From positions 1 to 6,054 of the forward strand of contig DAOVZQ010000173.1 of NCBI GenBank assembly GCA_030635025.1: a stretch of DNA of 6,054 nucleotides, given 5' to 3'. The notes under the pieces were generated by a model, which saw nothing but the letters and a program-made list of their open reading frames with translations, did no database searches and had not been told where the DNA came from. Origin of the DNA: a bacterium. Its GTDB lineage: Bacteria > Krumholzibacteriota > Krumholzibacteriia > LZORAL124-64-63. Below, piece after piece: positions 1 through 6,054 of the stretch (position 1 is its first letter; every line of letters begins with the position of its first letter). The translations under genes were made by a program, and so were the position numbers.

Positions 1-1556
1 CCCACACCGCCGACGCCTACCTGCCGGCCCCATACCCGGGCAAGGCCGCCGGCCCGCTTGAACCCCCGGCCGTTACTCAGCCCACAGACACCCCGCCGGG
101 CGACCCCGACTTCCGCTTCCGCAACGAACCGACCCTCGACGAGCGCGCCCTGCGCCGCCTGGTACTCGACTCGGGCGCCGACATCCTCATCAACCATCAT
201 CCTCACGTCCTGCAGGGCTTCGAAGGCTACAACGGTAAGCTCATCGCCCACTCCCTGGGCAACTTCATCTTCGACCTCTACTACCCGGAGACCTTCCCCA
301 CCTTCGTGCTGACCCTGGAGATCGAGAAGGACGGCATCGTCGGCTGCACGTTCACGCCGGCCTGGATCGACGACTACATTCCGCAGCCCGCCGTCGGCGC
401 GCTGGGTTACGAGATCATGGATCGGATCGCGGATTACTCGACGGCGATGAACGCACTGATCGTGATCGACCGTGAAACCAACACCGCGCGGGTCCACGCG
501 GATCGCGCGAGCGTCGACTCCACCCGCGTCGACACCGTGCTCGACCTTGCTCTGGAAGAACGCGACGGATGGTGGATCTCGGCGCCGAGCGCGTTGCCGG
601 ATCATGGCGACCTCGCCGCTCTGAGCGCCGACCCGGGTCTGGAAGTGCGCTGGGGGCGCGAGATCCTTTGGCACGGCGGCTTCGAAGACGAGGGCGCCAC
701 GTTCTGGGACGACAACACGTCCGACGAGTGGCTGGATGAAGATCGCTTCCATTCCGGTAAGCGCAGCCTAGCTGTGCAGCGCCTGTCTTCGGCCAACGGC
801 CAGACCGGCACAGACCTCGAAAAACACCTGCCCTGCGATCCCGCCAAGGCGCATTCGGCTACGGGTTGGCTTCACGCCCAGAACGCGGCCGAATCACGCA
901 TCATGGTGAGGTTCTATGCCGACCGCTACAGCGAGAGTCCCCTGAGCGACACCGACCTGGCACCGCGCTTCACCGGCGACTGCGGCTGGACCGAGCAGTG
1001 GATCGATCTGGTCACGCCGAGCAACGCCGTCTATTTCGAACTGCGCTGCGGGACGGAGCCGCCGACCTCCGACACCGGACTGACCTGGTTCGATGATCTG
1101 GCCATGGTGGAATGGGAAGCCTGGCGGCCGGGCGCCGATATCCCGTCTCCCAACAATTACCGGTATGTGCAGATCCGATCCGCCACCGAGGCTACGATCG
1201 CCCAACTGACCGTCACCGAGACGATCTACGGCGATCCGAACACCGGAATCGGGTCCGGTGACGGCCCGCCGAGAGCCGCCGCTTCACTTCATGCGCACCC
1301 GAATCCCTTCAACCCGCGCACGACTATTCACCTGGCTCTGCCCTGGGGCGGTGTGGCCGACGCGTGGATTGCCATCCACGATTTACGGGGCCGTCAGGTG
1401 GCGTTGTTGCATCGTGGGCCTCTAACCGGCGAAAAAGTGGCGCTGACCTGGGATGGCCGCAACGACCGAGGCCGTGCGCTCTCCAGTGGTATCTACTTGG
1501 TGCGCGCAGAGTTGGATGGGAGAACGGTCTCCGCCAAGATCACGTTGGTGCGCTGA
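1..1556 (+). CDS. CapA/PGA_cap-type metallophosphatase-like protein with jelly-roll and C-terminal sorting domain (5' partial)
   Basis: The gene is open from the window edge (first full codon at 3) to TGA at 1554-1556, giving 517 visible residues; its start lies upstream. The GTG at 306 is internal, because the conserved domain continues upstream of it in frame. Visible residues 58-91 carry the end of a CapA (PGA_cap) calcineurin-like fold: GADILINHHPHVLQG, with the His-His-Pro-His metal-site motif at 195-206, then YNGKLIAHSLGNFIFD ending at 275. Members of this family are linked to poly-gamma-glutamate or capsule synthesis, but most have no proven substrate. Residues about 219-375 (HGGFE, HSGKRSL, WFDDLAMVEW) resemble a CBM/galactose-binding jelly roll. 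Residues 432-517 (HPNPFNP, DLRGR, WDGRND, SSGIYLVR, final KITLVR) form a FlgD-like/type A sorting domain, so the protein is probably exported. The CapA call is strong for the fold; the reaction is unknown. Confidence 0.88.
   Translation, partial: HTADAYLPAPYPGKAAGPLEPPAVTQPTDTPPGDPDFRFRNEPTLDERALRRLVLDSGADILINHHPHVLQGFEGYNGKLIAHSLGNFIFDLYYPETFPTFVLTLEIEKDGIVGCTFTPAWIDDYIPQPAVGALGYEIMDRIADYSTAMNALIVIDRETNTARVHADRASVDSTRVDTVLDLALEERDGWWISAPSALPDHGDLAALSADPGLEVRWGREILWHGGFEDEGATFWDDNTSDEWLDEDRFHSGKRSLAVQRLSSANGQTGTDLEKHLPCDPAKAHSATGWLHAQNAAESRIMVRFYADRYSESPLSDTDLAPRFTGDCGWTEQWIDLVTPSNAVYFELRCGTEPPTSDTGLTWFDDLAMVEWEAWRPGADIPSPNNYRYVQIRSATEATIAQLTVTETIYGDPNTGIGSGDGPPRAAASLHAHPNPFNPRTTIHLALPWGGVADAWIAIHDLRGRQVALLHRGPLTGEKVALTWDGRNDRGRALSSGIYLVRAELDGRTVSAKITLVR
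1305..1324 (+). repeat. 20-base exact repeat in two sorting-domain genes (copy 1)
   Basis: The 20 bases at 1305-1324, encoding PFNPRTT of the first gene, recur exactly at 5359-5378 in the protease gene. Both copies are in the same codon frame. The rest of the two sorting domains is diverged at the DNA level, so this is a conserved motif core, possibly kept by shared ancestry or gene conversion. It is not a mobile element. Confidence 0.8.
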
Positions 1557-1561
1557 TTTAG

Positions 1562-1574
1562 AGCCGGACCGGCT
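1562..1574 (+). terminator. Small GC hairpin after the first gene (weak terminator candidate)
   Basis: AGCCG (1562-1566) pairs with CGGCT (1570-1574) around a three-base GAC loop, starting five bases after the stop codon. It is followed only by TAGTTTGA, so the stem is short and the T tract poor. It may end or attenuate the upstream transcript, or it may be chance in GC-rich DNA. Confidence 0.25.
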
Positions 1575-1590
1575 AGTTTGAGCACTATTC

Positions 1591-1614
1591 CATATGATGA
1601 TATGTTATAATATC
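1591..1614. repeat. Overlapping short palindromes around the -10 box
   Basis: CATAT (1591-1595) and ATATG (1600-1604) form an inverted repeat with a four-base gap. GATAT (1599-1603) and ATATC (1610-1614) form a second one with a six-base gap that encloses most of the TATAAT hexamer. The placement would suit an operator, but short palindromes are expected by chance in AT-rich DNA, so the regulatory role is speculative. Confidence 0.3.
1603..1611 (+). promoter_or_regulatory. Extended -10 promoter for the protease gene
   Basis: TGTTATAAT matches the extended -10 consensus TGnTATAAT exactly: TG at 1603-1604 and the hexamer at 1606-1611. Transcription would start near 1618, leaving a leader of about 33 bases before the ATG at 1651. 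No good -35 sits at the usual 16-18 base spacing. TTGAGC at 1578-1583 is 22 bases away, which is too far, but extended -10 promoters can work without a -35. The site lies in an AT-rich island in otherwise GC-rich DNA, which supports it. A housekeeping sigma factor is assumed. The Bacteroidetes-type TAnnTTTG box is not seen. Confidence 0.6.
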
Positions 1615-1641
1615 TATTGAGTTTTAGTGATATCCTGTAAT

Positions 1642-1646
1642 GGAGG
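1642..1646 (+). promoter_or_regulatory. Ribosome binding site that decides the ATG at 1651
   Basis: GGAGG lies four bases upstream of the ATG at 1651. An in-frame GTG at 1627 would add eight residues (MISCNGGH) but has no purine-rich site before it and would put a non-signal stretch in front of a good signal peptide. The ATG is therefore preferred. Confidence 0.8.
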
Positions 1647-1650
1647 ACAC

Positions 1651-4600
1651 ATGCGACACGGACCGGTCATCCCCCTACTGCTCGTAGTCCTGACAACCCT
1701 CGCCACGGCGGCCGAACAAGGCACCCTGGTCAGGGGCCCCGTCAACCGGAGTGCGCGTGGCAGCGAACGGGTCGAAAATGAGCGTCTCCCGCTCGCCGGT
1801 CCGCAGAATCGTGAGACGGCAACCCGCACCCTCGCCTCCAAACAGGCCACGCACCGTCCCTTCTTCGCGGACCTGGATCTCCTGGATGAGCGCCAGATAA
1901 AGCCCATTGTCCGGTCGCTCGCGTCCCGGCAGCCGATAGCGCCCGCCCAGGAGCACAACTGGTTCGACCTGCGCCCCAACGCCACCAAGTCGACAGCCCC
2001 GCGCACCGAATCCCGCGACGCCCCCTGGACCCCCGACCACCTGCTGGCCAACGCCACCAGCATGAACGACGCCTACTGCAGCCTGGCGGTCAGCCCCACG
2101 ACCGGCGACCTCTACGCCGTCTTCGAGGCCGTCGATCTCGGCGGCACAGACCGCGACATCCACATCGCACGCAGTCAGGACGACGGGGCGACCTGGACGG
2201 TCTGGGACATGCCCTCGTTCACCGCCGACGAAACCATGCCCGACATCGCCATCGACGACGCGGGCTTCATCCATGTGGTCTGGATCCGTGACGACGGCTA
2301 CATCACCCGTTCCCGCTCGGCCAACGCCGACGACCCAACGAGCTGGGCCTGGATCAAGGGCCTGTTCACCGACTCGATCAACGCCACACCCAGCGTAGCG
2401 GTCACCGGTTCTGGCGACTTCTCGACGCTGTTCATCGTCGCCAGTTATCAGGAGATCAACTGGGATCTCTACGCCTGGGAATGGACCCTGGTGTGGATGT
2501 GGTCCACCAACTCGGGTAACACGGTGAGCTTCGACTCGCTCGTGCCGGACAGTTATCCCGACCTGTGGCCCGACGTAGCCTTGGACGGCGCTCTGGCCCA
2601 CATAATCAACGGCGAAGCCGACGTCTACGGCGGCCCCACGCGCATCCTGATCTCCAGCGACGCGGTCAGCGGCGGCTTCAACGACATCACCGACCTGACC
2701 GACTGGACCACCAACAACTGCGGTTTCCCGAAAGTGGCCTGCGCCGATGGCGAGGTCTTTGCGGTCTTCCAGCACGACTGGGACGACGGACTGGGCAACA
2801 TCGACGGCGACATCATCTACTCGTTCTCGTGGGACAGCGGCACCACGATGTACGGCCCCTACGAGATCATCGCCGACGAATACGAAAGCGTCGGCCCGGC
2901 CATCTACCAGCGCGACGGTATCGTAGGATGCCTGTGGCTAGACGCCGTACCGGGCGGCGACGAATTCGACATCGCCGCGCGCCAGGGTGGCGGCCACGGC
3001 CACCCCGACAACTGGGGCGACGTCGAAACCGTCACCGACCAGACCCTCGCCGAACCCCAGTACCGCTACCTTGACGGCGCAGTGGGCAACGGCCTGCTGC
3101 ACGCCGCCTGGATCGACCGCCGCGACACGCCTACGCAGGGCCACAACGTCTATACCTGCGAGCGGGCCACCGAACCGGACCTCTCCCCCTTCACGCCTAC
3201 GGGCTGGGGCGGGCCGCTGGTGGGCTCGATGTATGCCGGTGATCGTGAGCTCGGCTTCCTGGCGGCCGATCGGCGCGCCTTCATCAGCTTCGCATTCATG
3301 AACGACGGGTTGGCCGACATCACGGCCGACTTCCGCATAGAGCTGCTTGTGGACACCGTGCCCGTTGCGGCGTGGGAGCTGAGCGGCGGACTACCCGTCT
3401 CGACCTACGTGGCCATCGAGGATCATGAATTGATTCTGGGCGCGGGCGATCACGTCATCGCCTTCGACGTGGACACCCTGCGCGAGGTCGCCGAGTCGGA
3501 TGAGACCGACAACACGTTGAGCGAAACATGGACCTGGATCGTCGGCGACCCGGAGCTGCGCGTTGAGCCGTCCGAGGTGACGCACGAGTTCGATGCACCG
3601 CCCTCGCAATCGACGTTGGATCGACTGGCGAGCGACCCACCGACCCGACGACTCACGCATCTCGATCCCATCGGCGCCTCGTTGCGTGCGGCCATGAGCA
3701 AGGCCTCCCAGGATGGGTTGAGCGTTGTCATCGAACCGTCGTTGCGCATCGACACGCACGCTCTGGACATAGCCCTGACCGGCGCCGGACGCGCCGATCG
3801 CCGCGCCACCACCATCGCCGCCCTGCGCGCCAACCTCGCACGCGCCGGGGATGAGTTGGCGCCCGTCTTCAATAGCCTGATTTCGGGTCTGCAGATGGAC
3901 CCGCCGCACGAACTGTGGCTGGCCGGCGCCTATGCCGCCACCATCAAGCCCGAGGCCGTCGCGGCCCTGGCCGCCGATCCGGCCGTTGGACGCGTGTGGC
4001 TGGACGACCGCCTCAGTCGAGCCCACGGCGATACCGCACCGACCGACCCCGACGTCCAAGCTCAGGCGCTCGCCTGGCAGCTGACCCGCAGCGGTGTCGA
4101 CCAGGCCTGGTCCGAAGGATTTGACGGGAACGGCGTTCTGGTGGGCCACGTGGATTCCGGCGTGTCCTACGACCATCCCGATCTGGCCGGCTCCATGTGG
4201 GACGGCGGCGCCGAATTCCCGAACCACGGCTGGGACGCGGTCGACGACGATGACGATCCCTACGACGGCGACATGAGTATCCAGCACGGCACCCACACGG
4301 CCGGGCTGATCATCGGCGACGGCACCAGCGGCACGACCACCGGCGCCGCACCCGGAGCGACGTTGATGGCCCTGCGCGCCATACCCGGTTACTTCACCGA
4401 CCTGGTCGAAGCCATGCAGTTCGGCCTGGACCACGGACCGGTCGACGTGATCAGCATGAGCGCCGGCTGGGACAACCCCGCCGACGACCTGAAGCAGGCC
4501 AACCGCGCCAACGCCGACGTCCTGATGGCCATGGGTATCCCCTGGATCGTCTCGGCCGGCAACGGCGACGGCTACGGCGGTCACTTCCCGCTGCCCCAGG

Positions 4601-5607
4601 ATATCGGCTCACCCGCCGACTGCCCGAATCCGTGGTATGGAGCGGGCGGCCACTCATCCGTGATCAGCGTGGGCGCCACAACGTCGTCCGACGTCGTCTG
4701 GTCCAGTTCGAGCATCGGGCCCACACGCTGGGACATAGCCGGCACCGACTACGACGATTATCCCTATCCCCCAGGGCTGATGAAGCCCGATGTCGCAGCG
4801 CCTGGCGACGGTATCACTTCGACGCTTTCGAGCAGCGGTTATGTGGCCTACTCGGGGACGAGCATGTCGTGTCCGCTGGTGGCTGGGGCGGTGGCGATCT
4901 TGTTGCAGGCTTCCCCCGGCGCATCGCCTGCACTGATTGCCGAGACCCTTGAGATCGGTGCGGTTGATATCGATATACCCGGGCGTGACAACAGCGCGGG
5001 TGCGGGACTGCTCAACATCCCGGCGGCGCTGGACACGATCCCGGCCATGGGTGTGGAGACGTTCACTGTCCACAACGATGGCGTGCTGCCCTTGAATATT
5101 ACTTCCGTGAGCTGGGCGGCGGGCTGGCTTGATGTGACGCCGACCTCGGGGCGAATCGATCCCGGGATGACTCTGATGATGCGGGCCACGTTCGATCCGG
5201 CCGGAATGCCGACGGGGCTGCATACGGACGATATCGTGATCGCTTCGGATGACCCGAACTCGCCGCACGACGTACTGGCGCGGTTGGTTATCGGCGATAT
5301 TACAAGTGTGGGCGATACGCCGTCGCCCATGACGGCTCGGTTGAGCAACCACCCCAACCCCTTCAACCCGCGCACGACGCTCAGCTTTGATCTGGCGCAG
5401 ACGGGACGGGTTGAGTTGGGGGTTTATGATCTGCAGGGGCGGCGGGTGCGGGTGCTCGTGTCCGAGATGCTGCCGGCCGGTCGACATGAGGTAATGTGGG
5501 ACGGGTTGGATAATCGGGGGCGCGCACTGTCGAGTGGATTGTATTTCGCTCGAGCCTTGCTGCCCGATGGTTCGACAGCCGCACGCAAACTGACGCTTGT
5601 CAGGTAG
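1651..5607 (+). CDS. Secreted propeller-CARDB-S8 peptidase with internal propeptide, Ig-like domain and sorting domain
   Basis: This 1318-residue secreted serine protease starts at the ATG after GGAGG. Residues 1-21 are a signal peptide (RH, then a Leu/Val-rich core, then ATAA). Residues about 22-130 are an Arg/Ala-rich linker with no recognised fold. Residues about 131-500 look like a sialidase-type beta-propeller, with an Asp-box SQDDGATW at 175-182 and AWIDRRD at 486-492. Residues about 540-630 are CARDB-like (ESDETDN at 615-621). Residues about 685-790 resemble an I9-type propeptide, ending VGRVWLDD. Residues about 800-1130 are a peptidase S8 domain: Asp835 in VDSGV, His879 in HGTHTAG, oxyanion Asn971 in SAGNG, Ser1071 in GTSMSCP, all intact. 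Residues 1134-1216 are a BACON/Hydin-like Ig segment (VETFTVHNDG, WLDVTPTSG). Residues 1234-1318 are the sorting domain. The unusual point is that the propeptide lies in mid-protein, about 680 residues in. Substrate unknown; probably extracellular. No trace of frameshift. Confidence 0.92.
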   Translation: MRHGPVIPLLLVVLTTLATAAEQGTLVRGPVNRSARGSERVENERLPLAGPQNRETATRTLASKQATHRPFFADLDLLDERQIKPIVRSLASRQPIAPAQEHNWFDLRPNATKSTAPRTESRDAPWTPDHLLANATSMNDAYCSLAVSPTTGDLYAVFEAVDLGGTDRDIHIARSQDDGATWTVWDMPSFTADETMPDIAIDDAGFIHVVWIRDDGYITRSRSANADDPTSWAWIKGLFTDSINATPSVAVTGSGDFSTLFIVASYQEINWDLYAWEWTLVWMWSTNSGNTVSFDSLVPDSYPDLWPDVALDGALAHIINGEADVYGGPTRILISSDAVSGGFNDITDLTDWTTNNCGFPKVACADGEVFAVFQHDWDDGLGNIDGDIIYSFSWDSGTTMYGPYEIIADEYESVGPAIYQRDGIVGCLWLDAVPGGDEFDIAARQGGGHGHPDNWGDVETVTDQTLAEPQYRYLDGAVGNGLLHAAWIDRRDTPTQGHNVYTCERATEPDLSPFTPTGWGGPLVGSMYAGDRELGFLAADRRAFISFAFMNDGLADITADFRIELLVDTVPVAAWELSGGLPVSTYVAIEDHELILGAGDHVIAFDVDTLREVAESDETDNTLSETWTWIVGDPELRVEPSEVTHEFDAPPSQSTLDRLASDPPTRRLTHLDPIGASLRAAMSKASQDGLSVVIEPSLRIDTHALDIALTGAGRADRRATTIAALRANLARAGDELAPVFNSLISGLQMDPPHELWLAGAYAATIKPEAVAALAADPAVGRVWLDDRLSRAHGDTAPTDPDVQAQALAWQLTRSGVDQAWSEGFDGNGVLVGHVDSGVSYDHPDLAGSMWDGGAEFPNHGWDAVDDDDDPYDGDMSIQHGTHTAGLIIGDGTSGTTTGAAPGATLMALRAIPGYFTDLVEAMQFGLDHGPVDVISMSAGWDNPADDLKQANRANADVLMAMGIPWIVSAGNGDGYGGHFPLPQDIGSPADCPNPWYGAGGHSSVISVGATTSSDVVWSSSSIGPTRWDIAGTDYDDYPYPPGLMKPDVAAPGDGITSTLSSSGYVAYSGTSMSCPLVAGAVAILLQASPGASPALIAETLEIGAVDIDIPGRDNSAGAGLLNIPAALDTIPAMGVETFTVHNDGVLPLNITSVSWAAGWLDVTPTSGRIDPGMTLMMRATFDPAGMPTGLHTDDIVIASDDPNSPHDVLARLVIGDITSVGDTPSPMTARLSNHPNPFNPRTTLSFDLAQTGRVELGVYDLQGRRVRVLVSEMLPAGRHEVMWDGLDNRGRALSSGLYFARALLPDGSTAARKLTLVR
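3616..5049 (+). other. Propeptide plus S8 peptidase module, apparently nested inside an Ig-like domain
   Basis: This marks the segment (residues about 656-1133) that carries the I9-like propeptide and the whole S8 catalytic domain. Before it, residues 635-655 (ELRVEPSEVTHEFD and following) read like the opening strand of a BACON/Hydin-type Ig domain. After it, residues 1135-1216 begin directly at the second strand (VETFTVHNDG) and run to the end of such a domain. The edges are approximate and the insertion reading is an inference from strand order. Confidence 0.5.
5359..5378 (+). repeat. 20-base exact repeat in two sorting-domain genes (copy 2)
   Basis: This is identical to 1305-1324 and lies in the PFNPRTT part of the protease sorting domain. 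The third gene on the opposite strand encodes the related PFNPQT with different codons and does not share the exact 20 bases. Confidence 0.8.
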
Positions 5608-5660
5608 GTCTTCGTCCCGGCTGCTGATCTCTAATCCAGACGCCTATCGCTGCGTTGTCG

Positions 5661-5700
5661 GGAAAGAAAAAGCCCGGACGGTCGCCCAACTCGTCCGGGC
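5661..5700 (-). terminator. Intrinsic terminator of the minus-strand gene
   Basis: A perfect nine-base-pair stem, GCCCGGACG (5672-5680) with CGTCCGGGC (5692-5700), encloses an 11-base loop. Read on the minus strand, the stem is followed at once by TTTTTCTTTCC (5671-5661), a proper U tract. It lies 33 bases beyond the minus-strand stop codon. On the plus strand no T run follows, so it should terminate the minus-strand transcript much better than that of the protease gene. Confidence 0.85.
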
Positions 5701-5701
5701 C

Positions 5702-5734
5702 GACGGCCAAGAGGGGGATACCACTCTTGCCGTC
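5702..5734 (-). other. Hairpin overlapping the stop codon of the minus-strand gene
   Basis: CTCTTGCCGTC (5724-5734) pairs with GACGGCCAAGAG (5702-5713), giving eleven base pairs with one bulged C and a ten-base loop. On the minus strand the stem takes in the first two bases of TGA and ends one base before the terminator stem. It has no T run of its own. It may protect the 3' end of the mRNA or support termination. Confidence 0.5.
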
Positions 5735-6054
5735 ACTTCAATAAGGTCATCCGTCCGGTCAGGACCTTGTCCCCGGCCCGCAGTCGGCAAAAATACACAC
5801 CGGCCGCCGCGATTCCTCCATTGTCGTTGCGGCCGTTCCACGGGATTTCGTACCGTCCGCGCGGATGAATCCCGCCCGTCTCCAAGGTCCGCACCAATCG
5901 ACCGCTCAGATCGTGGATCTTCAACTCGACCGCCCCCCCGACCGGGAGATCGAAACGGATCATCGTCTGCGGATTGAACGGATTCGGATAGCACGGGTAC
6001 AGGGTGACCGCAATCGGCAGCGACGGATCCTGGACTCCGGTCGTCGTCGTCTGC
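5733..6054 (-). CDS. C-terminal end of a FlgD-like/type A sorting-domain protein (5' partial)
   Basis: The minus-strand frame is open from the window edge (first full codon ends at 6053) to TGA at 5735-5733, giving 106 visible residues. The ATG at 5963 is internal: the conserved YPNPFNPQT motif lies upstream of it in frame, so the true start is beyond the window. After a Thr-rich linker (QTTTTG), residues 22-106 form an 85-residue FlgD-like sorting domain with YPNPFNPQT, IHDLSGRLVRTL, WNGRNDNG, AAGVYFCRL and terminal MTLLK. This matches the ends of both plus-strand genes in length and motif order. The main functional domain is not visible, so the role cannot be stated beyond probable export. 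The gene converges on the protease gene with 125 bases between the stops and has its own strong terminator. Confidence 0.85.
   Translation of the reverse strand, partial: QTTTTGVQDPSLPIAVTLYPCYPNPFNPQTMIRFDLPVGGAVELKIHDLSGRLVRTLETGGIHPRGRYEIPWNGRNDNGGIAAAGVYFCRLRAGDKVLTGRMTLLK

Noticed and set aside
306..1556. Separate gene starting at GTG 306
   Set aside because: The conserved CapA motifs (NHHPH and LGNFIFD) lie in the same frame upstream with no stop, so 306 is internal to a longer, truncated gene.
1578..1611. Standard -35/-10 pair using TTGAGC at 1578-1583
   Set aside because: The spacer to TATAAT is 22 bases, beyond the working range for a housekeeping promoter. The extended -10 reading fits better.
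1627..1650. GTG 1627 as start of the protease gene
   Set aside because: No ribosome binding site precedes it, whereas GGAGG precedes the ATG at 1651 and that start gives a clean signal peptide.
1675..2775. Long minus-strand open frame (366 codons) opposite the protease gene
   Set aside because: It is the antisense shadow of GC-rich codons: the product is a Gly/Val/Asp/Arg-rich string without motifs, while the plus strand encodes a signal peptide and a propeller.
3391..4584. Long minus-strand open frame (397 codons) opposite the propeptide and S8 region
   Set aside because: Low-complexity Gly/Val-rich translation with no recognisable domain. The plus strand carries the conserved catalytic motifs.
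1305..5378. The 20-base exact repeat as a mobile element or recombination site
   Set aside because: Both copies encode the same conserved motif in the same frame, and there are no inverted ends, target duplications or transposase.
4654..5487. Minus-strand open frame (277 codons) opposite the end of the protease gene
   Set aside because: His/Arg/Pro-rich translation without motifs, and it overlaps the well-supported Ig-like and sorting domains.
5597..5977. Plus-strand open frame of 126 codons over the convergent region
   Set aside because: It overlaps the protease stop, runs through the terminator hairpins and lies opposite the sorting domain of the minus-strand gene. Its Arg/Ser/Pro-rich product has no motif.

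Overview
This GC-rich window contains three protein-coding genes, two of them cut by the window edges. All three end in the same type of C-terminal domain of about 85 residues: a NPFNP motif, then a GR motif, then W(D/N)G, then SGxY/AGVY, with a basic last residue. This FlgD-like Ig fold is related to the type A sorting signal of type IX secretion. It is typical of large secreted proteins in the FCB superphylum and neighbouring candidate phyla (for example Krumholzibacteriota, Eisenbacteria, Latescibacterota). The high GC argues against ordinary Bacteroidetes. I cannot name a species, and the lineage is an inference from domain style.

Layout. Positions 1-1556 (+) hold the 3' part of a CapA/PGA_cap-type metallophosphatase-like gene, with an added jelly-roll, carbohydrate-binding-like domain and the sorting domain. 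Positions 1557-1650 are a short, strikingly AT-rich intergenic island with a perfect extended -10 promoter (TGnTATAAT), overlapping small palindromes and a GGAGG ribosome binding site. Positions 1651-5607 (+) encode a secreted multidomain protein of 1318 residues: signal peptide, sialidase-like beta-propeller, CARDB-like domain, internal protease propeptide, complete S8 (subtilisin-type) peptidase with intact D/H/N/S residues, Ig-like domain and sorting domain. Positions 5608-5732 are a convergent intergenic region with two adjacent hairpins; one is a clear intrinsic terminator for the minus strand. Positions 5733-6054 (-) are the C-terminal end of a third sorting-domain protein whose body lies outside the window.

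The most interesting observation concerns the protease gene. The Ig-like domain after the peptidase seems to lack its first strand, and a matching first strand (residues about 635-655) sits just before the propeptide. The propeptide plus S8 module (about 480 residues) therefore looks inserted inside an Ig-like domain of a pre-existing propeller-CARDB-Ig-sorting protein. Third-codon-position usage also switches sharply from C-ending to G-ending near position 4780, although this does not coincide with the proposed insertion edges.

Together the genes suggest a locus for exported, surface-attached or secreted proteins. A shared secretion route is inferred from the common C-terminal domains. No secretion machinery, RNA gene, mobile element or CRISPR array is visible.
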